NCBI GenBank assembly: GCA_964493505.1
Contig: CAZBNP010000015.1
Span: 49,522 to 113,521, forward strand
Direction: 5' to 3'
DNA: 64,000 bases
Origin: Chryseosolibacter sp964493505
Lineage (GTDB): Bacteria; Bacteroidota; Bacteroidia; Cytophagales; Cyclobacteriaceae
A program made the translations under genes and the position numbers. Below the pieces are notes generated by a model. The model saw nothing but the letters and a program-made list of their open reading frames with translations, was not told the DNA's origin and searched no databases. Positions 16,007 to 24,887 of this stretch are shown here, one piece after another (the first letter of the stretch is position 1; the number at the start of each line of letters is the position of its first letter).

Positions 16007-16615
16007 TCAGATATGGTCGCGTTTATTTTTTACCATCTCGAACATCAGTTCGCGCGCGCGGTGAAGTTGCGCTTTTACAGTACCGAGTGGAGCGTCGAGT
16101 TGTTGGGCAATTTCCTCATACGATAGTTCATGAAAGTATCGGAGGCGTACCAGCTTTTGATATTTTGGGGGAAGTTTATCGACAAATACCTGAATGAGTT
16201 CAGCTTTCTGAGCCTTGATAGCTTCCGCCTGAGGATCCAGGTTTTCGTCTTCAACGTCGATGGAGACCGGCTGACCATCATCATCAGTAAAGGTGTTCTC
16301 GATACTCAGCGTATTGAGTTTTTTCTTTCGGATGAAGTCAATGGTGTTGTTTGTGGCTATCCGGAAAAGCCAGGTACTAAAAGTAAAGTCCTTCTTGAAC
16401 CGATGCAGGCTGCGGAACGCCTTCGCGAACGACTCGATCATAAGATCCTCGGCGTCGTCTACGTTTCTGACCATTTTGAGGATCATGTGATAGACCGGAC
16501 GCTTGTAGCGCTGCAATAGCTTCGCAAAGGCTTTATCGTCACCGCCGACGGCTTCGTCGATCAGGCGGAAGTCCTCGACTGCCTTATCCGAAAAATCGCG
16601 TTTCAATTCCTCCAT
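16007..16615 (-). CDS. RNA polymerase sigma factor, ECF (sigma-70) family
   Basis: A 202-residue sigma factor with region 2 (about residues 25-100: DAEDLMIESFAKAFRSL, then FSTWLFRIATNNTIDFIRKKK, the -10 recognition part) and region 4 (about 140-195: LPPKYQKLVRLRYFHELSYEEIAQQL, with helix-turn-helix and APLGTVKAQLHRA). A linker of about 40 acidic residues joins them. No anti-sigma gene is adjacent; instead it is flanked by a glycosyltransferase gene, which it overlaps by 13 bases, and rsmG. That suggests constitutive rather than anti-sigma-controlled activity, which is inference. The ATG at 16615 is firm. Confidence 0.93.
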   Translation of the reverse strand: MEELKRDFSDKAVEDFRLIDEAVGGDDKAFAKLLQRYKRPVYHMILKMVRNVDDAEDLMIESFAKAFRSLHRFKKDFTFSTWLFRIATNNTIDFIRKKKLNTLSIENTFTDDDGQPVSIDVEDENLDPQAEAIKAQKAELIQVFVDKLPPKYQKLVRLRYFHELSYEEIAQQLDAPLGTVKAQLHRARELMFEMVKNKRDHI

Positions 16616-17769
16616 CGAATCCTTTTAGTAGTTAACGCCGCCAGGCCCGTTAACAGATAGTAGACCGCATAGATAATATCCAAAACCGGCAAGGCCAGCA
16701 ATGAAAAAGTCAGTGATGCCCGCCGGAGCATTGACCTGAAAAGCAAAAGTAACAGTATCCATCGTAGCGCGAAAGGTACCAGGATCAAATATGTTTCTGG
16801 CACATACATGTACGTTGACGGGTCCATGGAGGTTGTCCCGCGGATGACCAGGGCAATCCCAGCCCCCCAGCAGACGATCCATGACAACGTAAACAAACCC
16901 AGCAAAAAGCGATGTGCTAGCCTGTATCGTTTCCCAACCGAAAGGTGACGAACTTTCTGGTTTAAAAACGAACGCCAGGAACCCTTAGGGATCGAAAGCA
17001 TTTGACTCTCCGGGGCCAGTTCGAGGCGGGTACTGCCTCCCCGTGCATAGAGATTAACAAACAGGTCATCGTCTCCTCCGGTTACGTGAAGGAAATTATT
17101 AAAGCCTTTTTTCTCGAGAAAGAACGACTTTCGGTACGCGAGATTCCTGCCCACACCCATGTAGGGGTTTCCGAGCCAGCCAAAAGCGAAGTACAGGATC
17201 GCGGTAAGGAAGGTTTCAAAACGGATGAACAGGTTCAGGAATCCCGGTCTGGCCATGTATGGCGACAGTCCGAGGACAAAACGCGTATCATCGGTGAAGT
17301 GCCGGCTCATACTACCGATCCAACCCCTGTCGCGAGGCCGGCAGTCGGCATCAGTAAACAGCAGCCACTCGTGCGATGCCGCCTTGACACCCAGCGTAAT
17401 GGCGTATTTTTTAGCATTGACACGCGCCGGCGTATCGGTAACGTTGACCATTCGCAGCCGCGGGTTCCTTTTTGTCTCCTGGATGAGCATATCCAACGTG
17501 CTGTCATTCGAGCGGTCATTAACAACGATGATCTCAAAATCGGGGTAATCCTGGTTCAAAAGCAAAGGGATGAGCTCCCTGAGATTTTCTGCTTCGTCAT
17601 GGGCACATACGATCACCGAAACAGGAACCTGTCCCGTGTCTCCCGCGCCCGGGGTGCGCCTGAAAGCTATCAAAAAAACAAGAAGATAAGCCAGCTGGAT
17701 GCCAACGGCTACAAGGAACACAATCAATAAAATCTGCAACGGCTTGTCTGAGTCTGATTTGGAATGCAA
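16603..17769 (-). CDS. Family 2 glycosyltransferase, membrane-anchored
   Basis: Up to 388 residues. An N-terminal helix (about residues 11-32) is followed by a GT-A domain with the family-2 signature: VSVIVCAHDEAENL, IIVVNDRSNDST, the metal-binding DADCRPRD (DxD region), then a GGDDDLFVN acceptor motif. Three to four helices close the C-terminus. It probably adds sugar from an activated donor to an envelope glycan or lipid; the acceptor is unknown. The TTG at 17769 lies inside a perfect -7 box (TATCTTTG, 17774-17767), so a downstream TTG at 17739 is a credible true start. It overlaps the sigma-factor gene by 13 bases. Confidence 0.88.
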   Translation of the reverse strand: MHSKSDSDKPLQILLIVFLVAVGIQLAYLLVFLIAFRRTPGAGDTGQVPVSVIVCAHDEAENLRELIPLLLNQDYPDFEIIVVNDRSNDSTLDMLIQETKRNPRLRMVNVTDTPARVNAKKYAITLGVKAASHEWLLFTDADCRPRDRGWIGSMSRHFTDDTRFVLGLSPYMARPGFLNLFIRFETFLTAILYFAFGWLGNPYMGVGRNLAYRKSFFLEKKGFNNFLHVTGGDDDLFVNLYARGGSTRLELAPESQMLSIPKGSWRSFLNQKVRHLSVGKRYRLAHRFLLGLFTLSWIVCWGAGIALVIRGTTSMDPSTYMYVPETYLILVPFALRWILLLLLFRSMLRRASLTFSLLALPVLDIIYAVYYLLTGLAALTTKRIRWRN

Positions 17770-17774
17770 AGATA
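17767..17774 (-). promoter_or_regulatory. Candidate -7 element, glycosyltransferase operon
   Basis: TATCTTTG on the minus strand matches TAnnTTTG exactly. It overlaps the upstream TTG start of the glycosyltransferase and therefore argues for the later start at 17739. No -33 TTG at 18-21 bases was found. Confidence 0.4.
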
Positions 17775-17920
17775 CGTGCCAGCCTCAAGCCTGAAAGTAC
17801 TTTTTTGTCAGAGTCGCGATTGTTGCTGCGGATAGGAAGAAATAGACGTTTTATGGCAAAAGGTCGAAAAAGGGGCGCCGTCATGTAGTATTCCCCATTC
17901 CTCACTAACTTCGCGCCTTT

Positions 17921-19051
17921 ATGAAATTTGAGCTTATCGCGAAAGACCCGCGGTCATCCGCCAGGGCGGGTGTGCTTTCCACAGACCACGGCGACATCGA
18001 GACCCCCATCTTCATGCCCGTCGGCACGGCCGGCTCGGTAAAAGCTGTCCATCAACGCGAGCTGGAGGCGGATGTACAGGCCCAAATCATTTTGGGAAAC
18101 ACCTATCATCTCTACCTGCGTCCCGGAATTCCGTTGCTTCAGAAAACAGGGGGACTTCACCGGTTTATCGGCTGGAATAAGCCCATCCTGACAGACAGCG
18201 GAGGATATCAGGTCTACTCGTTGTCGGCCAATCGAAAGATCTCGGAAAAGGGCGTGGCGTTCAAGTCGCATATCGACGGTTCATCGCATACCTTCACACC
18301 GGAAGGCGTTATTGATATTCAGCGGACCATTGGCGCCGACATCATCATGGCATTCGACGAATGTACCCCTTATCCCTGCGAATATGGCTACGCGAGAGAA
18401 TCTATGGATCTCACCCACAAATGGCTTGGCCGTTGCGTGCAACGCATGAAAGAAACGTCGCCGAAGTATGGATTTGAACAGTCGCTCTTTCCTATTGTAC
18501 AGGGCAGCACGTACAGCGACTTGCGCGAACGATCGGCGGAATTCATTGCCGCACAGGATCAGCCAGGCAATGCTATCGGCGGTCTGTCAGTAGGCGAGCC
18601 CCACGAAGAAATGTACGCTATGACAAGTCTGGTATGCGGTATCCTGCCGCACGACAAGCCGCGGTATCTCATGGGAGTCGGAACCCCGGAAAACATTCTT
18701 GAATGCATCGCGTTGGGGATTGATATGTTCGATTGTGTAATGCCCACTCGCAACGCCCGCAACGGCATGCTGTTCACCACGCAAGGCGTAATCAATATTC
18801 GGAATGAAAAATGGAAAAGCGACCTTTCACCTTTAGATGAAAACCTGGGGGGATATGCTTCGACGTTCTATTCCAGGGCTTACCTGCGGCATCTGATCAT
18901 CAACAAGGAAATATTAGGCGCGCAAATTGCTACTTTACAGAACCTCACTTTCTACCTTTGGCTGGTAAAGGAAGCCAGAGCCCGGATCCAGGAAGGTACG
19001 TTTGCGGCCTGGAAAGACCGCATGGTAACGGTTGTCTCGCAAAGGCTGTGA
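17921..19051 (+). CDS. tgt: Queuine tRNA-ribosyltransferase (zinc ligands lost)
   Basis: A 376-residue bacterial tRNA-guanine transglycosylase, which exchanges G34 for preQ1 in tRNAs for Asp, Asn, His and Tyr. The catalytic residues are present: D92 in ILTDSGGYQVYS and the nucleophile D271 in MFDCVMPTRN, with GGLSVGE for substrate binding. The C-terminal zinc site is gone. The E. coli CxCxxC ligands align without gaps to L309, G311 and S314, and the histidine 26 residues on aligns to Q340. The flanking YSRAYLRHL is intact. The gene is followed 19 bases later by a YjgP/YjgQ permease, a pairing I associate with this phylum. Confidence 0.95.
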   Translation: MKFELIAKDPRSSARAGVLSTDHGDIETPIFMPVGTAGSVKAVHQRELEADVQAQIILGNTYHLYLRPGIPLLQKTGGLHRFIGWNKPILTDSGGYQVYSLSANRKISEKGVAFKSHIDGSSHTFTPEGVIDIQRTIGADIIMAFDECTPYPCEYGYARESMDLTHKWLGRCVQRMKETSPKYGFEQSLFPIVQGSTYSDLRERSAEFIAAQDQPGNAIGGLSVGEPHEEMYAMTSLVCGILPHDKPRYLMGVGTPENILECIALGIDMFDCVMPTRNARNGMLFTTQGVINIRNEKWKSDLSPLDENLGGYASTFYSRAYLRHLIINKEILGAQIATLQNLTFYLWLVKEARARIQEGTFAAWKDRMVTVVSQRL

Positions 19052-19070
19052 AGGGCACGCCGCTTGAAAC

Positions 19071-20204
19071 ATGAAGATTCTCGATCGCTACATACTGAAA
19101 ACCCTGCTAAGCACTTTCTTCTTCGTAGTGCTGATTCTCCTTGCCGTTATCACGGTTATCGACCTGACGGAGAAGATGGACAAGTTCGCGAAAGCGGGTG
19201 TCACGTCGGGGCAGATCACGGTTTACTATCTTGATTACATCGCGTGGATCGGCAGCTTCATCACACCGATCACAATGTTTATTGCGACGGTGTATGTCTG
19301 TGCCCGAATGGCGGGACATACTGAGATTATCGCAATACTGAGCAGCGGGGTCAGCTTTCGAAGATTCATGTTGCCATTCCTTCTCGGTGCCCTATTCATC
19401 GGTGCCGTCAGTTTCATGCTCAACGGATGGATCATCCCCAACTCCAACAAATCGCGTCTCGAATTCGAGGTCCAGTATGTCAAGAATCCGTACTACTTCG
19501 ACCAGCGAAATATTCACCTGCAAGTAGCGCCCGACATATACCTGTACCTCCAGAGCTACAACAATCGAACCAACACCGGCTATCATTTTTCAATTGAGCG
19601 TTTCAGTGAAAACAGGTTGATCGAAAAGCTGACAGCCAATCGCATTGAATGGGACACAGCGAAGCAAAAGTGGACATTGCGCGATTACAAGATCCGGAAG
19701 ATCGACCGGATTTTTGAAACGACCGCGAGTCCCGGAAGCCTCGACTCCGACAGCACGAAGATGGCACTCGGCCGCGACAGCCTGACGGAAGGCACAGGTC
19801 TCGACACCGCGCTCGTAATCCACCCGGCGGAATTTGAAAGTGATTACCGCAAGTACGATGGAATGACCATCGACGAATTGAATGAATACGTCCGAACGCT
19901 GCGGGCCCGCGGATCGACGGGTGCTGAAGTGTATGAAGTTGAAAAGTACACACGATACTCCGCTCCCTTCACCATCATCATTCTCGTATTCATGGGAGTG
20001 ATCGTGTCGTCGAGAAAAAGCCGGGGAGGAACGGGGCTTCAGATAGCCGTTGGCTTTGTACTATCGTTTATATTCATTTTGTTCTTCACGCTATTCAGGA
20101 CGTTCGCGGAAGCCGGCTCCATGCCACCGGAGATTTCCGTCTGGATACCGAACATCGTCTTTGCCGCCATCTCGTTGGGCATGTACAAATACGTTCCCCG
20201 ATAG
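19071..20204 (+). CDS. LptF/LptG family permease (YjgP/YjgQ)
   Basis: A 377-residue inner-membrane protein of the YjgP/YjgQ family, the transmembrane part of the LptB2FG lipopolysaccharide exporter. Three helices lie in the N-terminal half (LLSTFFFVVLILLAVITVI, IAWIGSFITPITMFIATVYV, RFMLPFLLGALFIGAVSFML), a periplasmic beta-jellyroll of about 150 residues follows, then three C-terminal helices. The conserved start MKILDRYILK matches the family. Whether it is LptF- or LptG-like is uncertain. It follows tgt by 19 bases and converges with ispE, 11 bases between stops. Confidence 0.92.
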   Translation: MKILDRYILKTLLSTFFFVVLILLAVITVIDLTEKMDKFAKAGVTSGQITVYYLDYIAWIGSFITPITMFIATVYVCARMAGHTEIIAILSSGVSFRRFMLPFLLGALFIGAVSFMLNGWIIPNSNKSRLEFEVQYVKNPYYFDQRNIHLQVAPDIYLYLQSYNNRTNTGYHFSIERFSENRLIEKLTANRIEWDTAKQKWTLRDYKIRKIDRIFETTASPGSLDSDSTKMALGRDSLTEGTGLDTALVIHPAEFESDYRKYDGMTIDELNEYVRTLRARGSTGAEVYEVEKYTRYSAPFTIIILVFMGVIVSSRKSRGGTGLQIAVGFVLSFIFILFFTLFRTFAEAGSMPPEISVWIPNIVFAAISLGMYKYVPR

Positions 20205-20215
20205 GTGACGCTGCT

Positions 20216-21028
20216 TCAGGCCAGGTGTCCCGCCCAGTAGATCTCGTGTCTGAACACATCGCGGAGGTCAACCTCCTTTTCAAAGATCCCGTACACCGCA
20301 GATCCCGAACCACTCATACCTGCGAAGACAGCGCCGGAATCATAGAGTTTTTGCCGAAGTACACCGACTGCGGGAAACCGTTCAACGATAGGTTCTTCAA
20401 AATCATTGCTGACCCGGTCTCTCCATTCGCTGACGGGATGTTTCTGCAGCACAGTTCTCAGGTCAGTTTCACCGGGTCGCGGAACAATACCCGCAAAAGC
20501 CTCGGCCGTGGAGACGCTGACATCGGGCTTTACGATCACAAGAAACCTTCCCTTTAGCGAGACACTTGTGTCCGAAAGGACCTCCCCCCTACCCTCCCCG
20601 ATCAGAGGCTTGTTCCGGATAAAGAATGCACAGTCACTGCCAAGCCGTGCGGCGTAGTCCATAAGTTTTGTCTCGGAAAGATTGAGCGCGAAGAGCTCGT
20701 TGAGTGTTATAAGGACATGTGCGGCGTCGGACGATCCACCACCCAACCCTGCGCCTATTGGCAGAATCTTCAGCAGATAAATAGCGACCGGTCCGATCGG
20801 GAATTCACTCCGGAGGAGTTCATAGGCGCGCACACAAAGGTTGTCGGCCGGCGCGGCGGGAATGGTTACTCCGGAAACGGAGAATGAGAATTCATCGGCC
20901 GGCACAATTTCGAGGACGTCGAACCACGGTACAGGATAGAAGCAGGTAATGAGGTCATGATATCCGTCTGCCCTCTTCCCGAGGATATTCAATCCGAGAT
21001 TGATCTTGCAGCCGGGAAATGAAACCAT
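20216..21028 (-). CDS. ispE: 4-diphosphocytidyl-2-C-methyl-D-erythritol kinase
   Basis: A 270-residue GHMP-family kinase of the MEP pathway, which phosphorylates CDP-methylerythritol on the way to isoprenoid precursors. Diagnostic motifs are the N-terminal CKINLGLNILGKRADGYHD, the ATP-binding loop LPIGAGLGGGSSDAA, and the C-terminal FAGMSGSGSAVYGIF. It is full length. It converges with the LptF/G permease and is 53 bases downstream of fabI on the same strand, so the two may be co-transcribed. Presence of ispE indicates that this organism uses the MEP route. Confidence 0.95.
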   Translation of the reverse strand: MVSFPGCKINLGLNILGKRADGYHDLITCFYPVPWFDVLEIVPADEFSFSVSGVTIPAAPADNLCVRAYELLRSEFPIGPVAIYLLKILPIGAGLGGGSSDAAHVLITLNELFALNLSETKLMDYAARLGSDCAFFIRNKPLIGEGRGEVLSDTSVSLKGRFLVIVKPDVSVSTAEAFAGIVPRPGETDLRTVLQKHPVSEWRDRVSNDFEEPIVERFPAVGVLRQKLYDSGAVFAGMSGSGSAVYGIFEKEVDLRDVFRHEIYWAGHLA

Positions 21029-21081
21029 AGTTAGTCCGGCACCGGTCGCAGCGCATCGTTAATGCGTTATACGGCCGAGTG

Positions 21082-21894
21082 CTACTTTGAAATTTTTTGT
21101 ATGAGTTCTTCGGTGATCCCCGTTGTCGAAAACCCACCGTCATGCATCAGATTCTGCATAGTGACCATACGCGTGAAGTCTGAAAACAGCGCGGTAACAA
21201 ATGCAGCGCAGTCGTCGGCACTGGCATTACCCATTGGCGACATCATATCCGCGAACTCGAAGAAGGCGTCAAAACCCGCGATACCGGTACCTGCGGTGGT
21301 CTTGGTAGGAGACTGCGATACAGTATTGACACGTACCTTTTTCAATTTGCCAAAACGGGCTCCGTAACTTCTTGCGATCGACTCAAGGACTGCTTTGGCC
21401 TGGGCCATATCGGAATAATCGGGGAACGCTCGTTGTGCGGCGATGTAGCTTAAGGCGACGATAGACCCGTATTCATTCATCGCGTCAGTCTTTTCCGCGG
21501 TTTGCAACACCTTGTGAAAAGACAGGCCGGAGATATCCAGCGTCTTAAGAAACCAATCGTAGTTGAGGTCACCGTATGGGCGGTTCTTTCTGACATTCGG
21601 ACTCATTCCGATGGAGTGCAGTACGAAGTCTATTTTGCCCCCAAGAATTTCCATCGATTTGGTGAAGAGCGTATTAAGGTCTTCTTCCGAAGTGGCGTCG
21701 GCGGGGATCACCTCCGCGTCGCATGCTCTGGCAAGCTCGTTTATCTTGCCCATACGCATAGCTATTGGCGCGTTAGTCAGCGTAAAAGCGCCGCCCTCTT
21801 CTTTTACTTTAAGAGCGGTTTTCCACGCTATCGAGTTTTCATCCAAAGCGCCGAAGATAATCCCTCTTTTCCCTTTTAGCAGGTTGTGTGCCAT
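21082..21894 (-). CDS. fabI: Enoyl-[acyl-carrier-protein] reductase (NADH)
   Basis: A 270-residue FabI, the last step of each fatty-acid elongation cycle. It is a short-chain dehydrogenase with Y150 and the catalytic Y160 and K167 in the FabI spacing (LSYIAAQRAFPDYSDMAQAK), plus the nucleotide-binding start KRGIIFGALDENSIAW and the PTKTTAGTGIAGF loop that covers the active site in this family. FabI is the triclosan target; the residues that bind it appear normal here. A perfect 9-bp dyad lies 74-97 bases upstream and may be an operator. The gene is divergent from a zinc-ribbon membrane protein gene. Confidence 0.95.
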   Translation of the reverse strand: MAHNLLKGKRGIIFGALDENSIAWKTALKVKEEGGAFTLTNAPIAMRMGKINELARACDAEVIPADATSEEDLNTLFTKSMEILGGKIDFVLHSIGMSPNVRKNRPYGDLNYDWFLKTLDISGLSFHKVLQTAEKTDAMNEYGSIVALSYIAAQRAFPDYSDMAQAKAVLESIARSYGARFGKLKKVRVNTVSQSPTKTTAGTGIAGFDAFFEFADMMSPMGNASADDCAAFVTALFSDFTRMVTMQNLMHDGGFSTTGITEELIQKISK

Positions 21895-21967
21895 ATTTCA
21901 ATTTTCGATTGTGGTGCAATATTACGAATAGTCGTGTAAGCCGGAAATGCAACAAAAGAAATTCGCC

Positions 21968-21991
21968 GTCGATTCTGTCAAAAGAATCGAC
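21968..21991. promoter_or_regulatory. Perfect dyad between fabI and divergent gene
   Basis: A 9-bp inverted repeat, GTCGATTCT and AGAATCGAC, separated by GTCAAA, lies in the 134-base divergent intergenic region. It is unusually precise for a region with no terminator role (no T-run on either strand), so a regulator-binding site for fabI, the divergent gene, or both is plausible. No known fatty-acid regulator motif was recognised. Confidence 0.4.
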
Positions 21992-22028
21992 AATTGATTA
22001 TCTTGTTAACGTATAAACCTCAATTTTT

Positions 22029-22769
22029 ATGGAAGATCATACCGAATTCATCAATGCCTGGGACCAGTACATGAAACTAGGGGCATATGTGTTTGTGGGC
22101 GTGGCCATACTGATTTTTCTATACCACGAGGTACGTATCCTGCGCATCAAAGACTACAAGGAAAAATACGACTATGTGAACCGGAACGAGATTCGCTTGT
22201 TCTGGTTTTCGGTGATCGCTTTTATCACGGCAGCGGCGTTCTACGCAAACTCAATAGGAACATCCATGATCTTCTCTGATGTCGCGATCTGGTTCTATGT
22301 CAGGATCTTTATGACAGCAAGCTTCGCGGTAATCGCCTATATCATTCTTTACAGCCTGGTGCGTATCTACTACCCGCGGTTTGTTGAAAAACGGCTGACC
22401 AAACTGCGTCATAAGCCGAGGATATCGCCACAGGGGAATATCATGCGAAAGCTTCGTGAAAAGGAGGAGGAAGCCCATCTCGAACCAGCGTTATTCCGCG
22501 AGCAATCTGAAATCCGCTCCGTCGATTACGATGTATGGCTGGATGAAAAAACAGGCTTCAAGAAAGTCGAGAAATACTTCGCATTCGAACATACTGACGA
22601 ATGTCCTGAATGCGGGTACGTCACATTCCGGCTTCGCCGGGAAGAGATTGCGCGGCAGCCCACTGACAACGAACCGGGACTATTGATCAAGCACTACAGT
22701 TGTAGTTTCTGCAAGCACCGCGAAATGAAGGAATCCGTAATCGCTCCACTCTCCGAGAACGTTACCTAG
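22029..22769 (+). CDS. Membrane protein with C-terminal zinc ribbon
   Basis: A 246-residue protein I cannot name. Three hydrophobic helices (about residues 17-38, 57-77 and 86-114) are followed by a charged linker (KLREKEEEAHLEP) and a soluble domain. Near the C-terminus two Cys pairs, CPECGY and CSFCKH, about 33 residues apart, form a likely zinc ribbon. This suggests a membrane-tethered metal-stabilised domain on the cytoplasmic side. No enzyme motif is visible. The gene is divergent from fabI across a dyad-containing spacer and is followed 117 bases later by murI on the same strand. Confidence 0.7.
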   Translation: MEDHTEFINAWDQYMKLGAYVFVGVAILIFLYHEVRILRIKDYKEKYDYVNRNEIRLFWFSVIAFITAAAFYANSIGTSMIFSDVAIWFYVRIFMTASFAVIAYIILYSLVRIYYPRFVEKRLTKLRHKPRISPQGNIMRKLREKEEEAHLEPALFREQSEIRSVDYDVWLDEKTGFKKVEKYFAFEHTDECPECGYVTFRLRREEIARQPTDNEPGLLIKHYSCSFCKHREMKESVIAPLSENVT

Positions 22770-22886
22770 CAAGCTACCACTACCCCGGCAGTTGGGGGTA
22801 GTCGGCGGCACAAAAAATACCGTTCGTGTCGTCGCTGATGTCTGTATATTTACCAATTTGCCGTCTTGATAGAGGGCAGCAGCAAA

Positions 22887-23699
22887 ATGGACGGCAACCA
22901 CAGGAAACCAGTTGGTATATTCGACAGCGGGATTGGCGGGCTTACGGTAGCGCGTGCAATCGCGACACTGCTACCCGAAGAGGATATCATCTACTTCGGA
23001 GACACCGCTCACCTCCCATACGGCGACAAATCCGAGGCTGCTATCCAGGCGTATTCGATCAAGATCGCAGACATCCTGTTGAAAAAGGACTGCAAAGTAA
23101 TTGTTATAGCCTGTAACTCGGCCAGTTCAGCCTCTTATGAATTGCTGAAAGAATACGTTCGAACAGATACCCACGTGATTAATGTTATCGACCCGATGGT
23201 AGCCTTGATCACCCGTGAGTTTGCAGGAAAAAAGGTAGGGCTGATCGGTACGAAACGAACCGTTCAATCGGACGTGTACGCCAAAAAGACCGACGAAGCA
23301 GGACTCAATATCACCCTTCACTCACTGGCGACGCCGTTGCTCGCTCCCATGATCGAGGAAGGTTTTTTCAATAACCAGATCAGCCACGAGATCATTGCTC
23401 AATATCTCTCGAATCCGATACTTCGGGACATCGAAGGACTGATCCTCGCCTGTACGCACTACCCGCTTATCAAGAAAGAAATTGACAGCTATTACGGCGG
23501 AAATATGCGGATACTCGACTCTTCAGAGGTCGTAGCCGAAGCGCTGCGGCAGTACCTGGAGCAGGGAAACCTGCTGAACGACCCACATACCCCGAGCCAG
23601 CATTTTCTGGTGTCCGATTTTACGGAAAGTTTTGAGTCATCGGCACGTATGTTTTTTCACGAATCCGTAAAACTTGAAAAGCATTCACTATGGAATTGA
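22887..23699 (+). CDS. murI: Glutamate racemase
   Basis: A 270-residue MurI that makes D-glutamate for peptidoglycan by a two-cysteine mechanism. The N-terminus shows PVGIFDSGIGGLTVARAI. The two catalytic cysteines lie in VIACNSASSASYE and LACTHYPLI, at the normal spacing. The substrate loop YFGDTAHLPYG is intact. I chose the ATG at 22887; a TTG seven codons earlier is in frame. A weak -7-like box (TATATTTA) lies at 22845-22852. The gene is followed by nuoH after 91 bases, with a likely nuo promoter between. Confidence 0.95.
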   Translation: MDGNHRKPVGIFDSGIGGLTVARAIATLLPEEDIIYFGDTAHLPYGDKSEAAIQAYSIKIADILLKKDCKVIVIACNSASSASYELLKEYVRTDTHVINVIDPMVALITREFAGKKVGLIGTKRTVQSDVYAKKTDEAGLNITLHSLATPLLAPMIEEGFFNNQISHEIIAQYLSNPILRDIEGLILACTHYPLIKKEIDSYYGGNMRILDSSEVVAEALRQYLEQGNLLNDPHTPSQHFLVSDFTESFESSARMFFHESVKLEKHSLWN

Positions 23700-23766
23700 A
23701 CCGTCATTACACCGGTTGCGCGGGGCGGTCAGAAGAAAGCGACCGAATCCTGTCAAGACCCCCAAA

Positions 23767-23774
23767 TAAATTTG
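23767..23774 (+). promoter_or_regulatory. Candidate -7 element upstream of nuoH
   Basis: TAAATTTG matches TAnnTTTG exactly and ends 16 bases before the nuoH TTG start. No TTG was found 18-21 bases upstream. It marks the likely start of the nuo transcript separate from murI. Confidence 0.4.
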
Positions 23775-23790
23775 CCATCTTAAGTAGAAA

Positions 23791-24882
23791 TTGAGCGGAT
23801 TGACCACGATCATTTTTGTATTGCCCTTTCTTGTTGTGTACGCCGTGCTCGCGATCTACGCTGAGCGAAAAATTTCCGCTTTTATTCAGGATCGACTGGG
23901 TCCTATGGAAGTGGGCTACTACGGAATAGGACAGACCGTTGCGGATCTTTTGAAACTTCTCCAGAAAGAAGACATTGTTCCACATGCCGCCCAGAAGGAT
24001 TTATTCAAGATCGCCCCCATTGTAATATTTGTGTCCGTATTTAGCGGTTTTTCGGTACTACCACTCAGCCCCACATGGTCAGGCGCCGCCCTGTCGTCGG
24101 CCCTTTTCTTTCTCCTGGCCATTATTTCACTTGACGTAATAGGCATTATGCTGGCGGGATGGAGCTCCAACAACAAATACAGTATGCTGGGCACAATGCG
24201 ATCGGCGGCTCAGCTGATCTCGTACGAGGTTCCCCTGGGTCTGGCTGTAGTGAGTGTGTGTATTTTTTCAGGGACACTCAACCTCCAGGAAATCTCGTTT
24301 CAACAGGGAATTCTGTCACCGGAACCCCGGTATTTTCTGGATATTTCAGCCTGGAACATCCGCGTCGACGAAGCCGGAGGGTTCTTCGCGTGGAACATTT
24401 TCAGAATGCCGCTCCTTTTTTTTACATGGGTAATATTTTTCATCGCTTCACTCGCTGAATGCAACCGTGCACCTTTTGACCTCCCGGAGGCCGAATCGGA
24501 ACTAATAGCTGGTTTTCACACCGAATACTCGGGTTTCCGGTTTGCGGTCATTATGCTGGGAGAGTATTCTATGATGCTGTTAGTCAGTATATTAGGTGTA
24601 ATTCTGTTTTTTGGAAGCTGGAATTCCCCCTTGCCTGATATCGGTCCGTTGGCCCTGGCTACCTGGACGACCGGTGAGCCCGGCACCCTGCCGTCGACCT
24701 TGTGGGGTATTTTCTGGTTGATGAGCAAGTCGCTTGTATTTGTTGCGGTCCAGATGTGGATCCGCTGGACCTATCCGCGACTCAGAATTGATCAGCTGAT
24801 GGCGCTGAGCTGGAAATACCTGACACCGGCAGCCCTGTTCCTGATAGTTTTGTTTGCATTCTGGAAAATCATCTTCATCTGA
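23791..24882 (+). CDS. nuoH: NADH-quinone oxidoreductase subunit H
   Basis: A 363-residue complex I membrane subunit that, with NuoA, J and K, forms the quinone-access end of the proton channel. Conserved stretches are ERKISAFIQDRLGP, QTVADLLKLLQKEDIVP, and CNRAPFDLPEAESELIAGFHTEYSG. About eight helices are visible. The TTG at 23791 must be the start, since a stop codon lies two codons upstream, and this gives a slightly short N-terminus. nuoA to nuoG are not in the window, so complex I genes are split. Unusually, the next gene, 5 bases on, is a sensor kinase rather than nuoI. Confidence 0.95.
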   Translation: MSGLTTIIFVLPFLVVYAVLAIYAERKISAFIQDRLGPMEVGYYGIGQTVADLLKLLQKEDIVPHAAQKDLFKIAPIVIFVSVFSGFSVLPLSPTWSGAALSSALFFLLAIISLDVIGIMLAGWSSNNKYSMLGTMRSAAQLISYEVPLGLAVVSVCIFSGTLNLQEISFQQGILSPEPRYFLDISAWNIRVDEAGGFFAWNIFRMPLLFFTWVIFFIASLAECNRAPFDLPEAESELIAGFHTEYSGFRFAVIMLGEYSMMLLVSILGVILFFGSWNSPLPDIGPLALATWTTGEPGTLPSTLWGIFWLMSKSLVFVAVQMWIRWTYPRLRIDQLMALSWKYLTPAALFLIVLFAFWKIIFI

Positions 24883-24887
24883 TTCCC

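Noticed and set aside
17853..17888. 11-codon basic frame (MAKGRKRGAVM) upstream of tgt
   Set aside because: It is too short, has no regulatory codon run or hairpin, and nothing ties it to tgt control.
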